64,000 nucleotides of DNA from G963422705 sp963422705 (GTDB lineage Bacteria; Poribacteria; WGA-4E; WGA-3G): assembly GCA_963422705.1 (NCBI GenBank), contig OY730443.1, forward strand, positions 2,976,001 to 3,040,000, given 5' to 3'. The translations under genes were made by a program, and so were the position numbers. Below the pieces are notes generated by a model, which had not been told where the DNA came from, ran no database searches, and worked only from the letters and a program-made list of their open reading frames with translations. Each line of letters opens with the position of its first letter. Within the stretch, counting starts at the first letter, position 1. Of this stretch, positions 62,532 to 64,000 are shown piece by piece.

Positions 62532-64000
62532 ATGCCCTTCACTCCTTATTTTGGAAAGCTCCTGCACGCTTTTAACCATAAATCTCTTCACTTCACCTCC
62601 CTCTTTTTTGCTATTTTATGTGTGTGCCTCCAGAGTGAAAGTGCCCCTGTCTTCGCACAACGTTCAGACATCAGTATTATCTTACCCACAACGCAGACTG
62701 ATGTAGGCTATGCGCGTTCTGTTAGTAAACGATTGAAGCGGATGTTGAACAGTATCGGATTGGCTGCGGATATTTTTGAAGAAGGCGCGCTTTCAAGAAA
62801 CCACCTAAAACGCCTCGTGATTCTGCCGTTGAACAGAGAGGTATCGACAAAGACGGCGCAGCGCTTGACAGATTTTGTTGGACGCGGTGGAAAGCTTTTG
62901 GTAACCTACAACCTTGCGAATGAGGTGGCCCCTCTGCTGTCACTACGCAGAACGGGGTGGCTGAAAGCGGAGGCGCCGGGGCAATTTGCCACGATTCATT
63001 TCAATGCCCCTGAGATATCCGGCCTCCCCTCATCTACCCATCAGGCATCGTGGAATATTACGTTGGCTGAGCCGGCTGCGCCGGAAACTAAAATTATCGG
63101 TTACTGGCATACCGCAGACGGGGAATCGACGCAATATCCTGCGCTTTTCGTGGGGAAGGCGGGGGCGTTCTTCAGCCATATTTTTCTTTCAGACGATATC
63201 CAAACCAAAACAGAGTTACTCGCCGCCTTGTTGGGCCACTTAGTGCCGGAATTTCGGGGCGCAATTGCCAAACAGTCTGTAGAGAATCTGACGACAATTG
63301 GACACACAAAGAATAGCGAGGCACTGACACAATTTATCGCGCGACGCGGGGTATCTCACGCAAGCGAAGCGTTAAAAACCGGGCAGGATTTAGCTCAGCA
63401 AGCACGAGAAGCCTACACCCGTGGAACGTATGAGGCGGCAATATCGACAGCCCGCGCCGCACAAGCCGCGTTTTCCAAGGCATACTACCTGTCGCAAGCA
63501 AGTGTTGCTAACGAAGGGCGCGCCGTCTGGAATCATTCTGGACTTGGCGCGTATCCGGGCGATTGGGAACGCTCGGCACAGGAATTGGCGGCGGCAGGTG
63601 TGAACATGATTCTCCCAAATATGGCGTGGGGCGGTGTGGCCCATTATCCTAGCCAATTCCTCCCGGGCAGTAAAAGGCTTGAGCAATACGGTGACCAGAT
63701 TGCCCAGTGTGTTAGCGCCGCAAACCGGCACGGCTTAGAGGTGCATATCTGGAAGATTACATGGAATCTGGAAGAGGCGCCCGAAGAATTCCAGCAAAAC
63801 ATGAGAGAAACCGGTCGGACACAGCGCTCCGCAACGGGTGAACCGCTCAATTGGCTCTGTCCGTCGCACCCTGAAAACGTGTTGTTGGAATTAAATAGCC
63901 TGCTAGAGATTGTGAAGAATTACGATGTGGATGGCATCCATCTTGATTATATCCGTTACCCAGGTTCACACGCATGCTATTGCGAAGAATGTCGTCATCG
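62532..64000 (+). CDS. Partial GHL10-type glycoside hydrolase (runs off window)
   Basis: Open from the ATG at 62532 (AGGAAACAG upstream) to the window end, 489 codons. A hydrophobic signal segment (about 22-46) precedes a GATase-like alpha/beta domain (SDISIILPTTQTDVGYARSV..., about 48-255). A helical linker follows. From about residue 335 comes a TIM-barrel start typical of glycosyl-hydrolase-like 10 (DUF187/FenI) proteins: VWNHSGLGAYPGDWERSAQE, AAAGVNMILPNMAWGG, HGLEVHIWKITWNL, and the strand DVDGIHLDYIRYPG carrying the likely acid residue. It is secreted or surface-bound. It follows the amidase by 61 bases and is probably co-transcribed. Confidence 0.85.
   Translation, partial: MPFTPYFGKLLHAFNHKSLHFTSLFFAILCVCLQSESAPVFAQRSDISIILPTTQTDVGYARSVSKRLKRMLNSIGLAADIFEEGALSRNHLKRLVILPLNREVSTKTAQRLTDFVGRGGKLLVTYNLANEVAPLLSLRRTGWLKAEAPGQFATIHFNAPEISGLPSSTHQASWNITLAEPAAPETKIIGYWHTADGESTQYPALFVGKAGAFFSHIFLSDDIQTKTELLAALLGHLVPEFRGAIAKQSVENLTTIGHTKNSEALTQFIARRGVSHASEALKTGQDLAQQAREAYTRGTYEAAISTARAAQAAFSKAYYLSQASVANEGRAVWNHSGLGAYPGDWERSAQELAAAGVNMILPNMAWGGVAHYPSQFLPGSKRLEQYGDQIAQCVSAANRHGLEVHIWKITWNLEEAPEEFQQNMRETGRTQRSATGEPLNWLCPSHPENVLLELNSLLEIVKNYDVDGIHLDYIRYPGSHACYCEECRH

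Overview
The window looks like part of a bacterial chromosome from a Candidatus Poribacteria-type genome (PVC / sponge- and marine-associated lineages). This is an inference from gene content, not from any search. The pointers are two intact phytanoyl-CoA dioxygenase-family genes plus a broken one, an AP-endonuclease-2-fold sugar isomerase, a dockerin-tailed beta-propeller protein, a three-domain DUF5069 protein, a DUF4403 protein, an OPT-like DUF6785-type membrane protein and a GHL10-type glycosidase. There is no rRNA and no CRISPR array. Two tRNA genes (Val, Asp) are present.

Layout. 0-9.4 kb: a partial protein that looks like a degenerate nucleotidyltransferase, then uvrA, a pcrA-like helicase, gatC, gatA and a small membrane protein. 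9.4-12.7 kb: a C-terminal processing protease and a decayed IS200/IS605-type tnpB element. 12.8-24.3 kb: methylmalonate-semialdehyde dehydrogenase on the plus strand, facing two minus-strand runs. One is PhyH, MSOX-type oxidase, DUF4403 and 3xDUF5069. The other is a dockerin propeller, a membrane lipoprotein and a PQQ-like propeller. 24.8-27.8 kb: a textbook transcription attenuator whose leader peptide carries interleaved His and Trp codons, followed by hisI-trpE-trpG. 28-34 kb: a minus-strand run sucC-pgk-proS-sucD-panB in which every spacer carries a different short repeat. 34.5-36.2 kb: a sugar isomerase and a second PhyH enzyme. 36.3-48.1 kb: a probable defence or DNA-modification cassette of four large genes behind a perfect consensus promoter: Ski2-like helicase, SNF2-type helicase with DUF3883, DUF1156 adenine methylase and DUF499 ATPase. 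48-51.4 kb: three glycosyltransferases. 51.9-58.7 kb: OPT-like membrane protein, STAS protein, metallophosphoesterase, pyrK-like reductase, bioB and serS. 58.8-61 kb: tRNAs and a PhyH remnant split by a second tnpB element, whose exact ends and empty site can be reconstructed. 61-64 kb: a lipoprotein amidase and a partial GHL10 glycosidase.

The most notable signals are (1) the mixed His/Trp attenuator in front of hisI-trpE-trpG; (2) the four-gene helicase/helicase/methylase/ATPase cassette; (3) several families of short palindromic repeats that have entered reading frames, including one identical 28-nt palindrome inside both tnpB copies and one 36-nt palindrome shared between an IS flank and the methylase gene; and (4) repeated short tandem duplications of gene 3' ends, including the stop codon.
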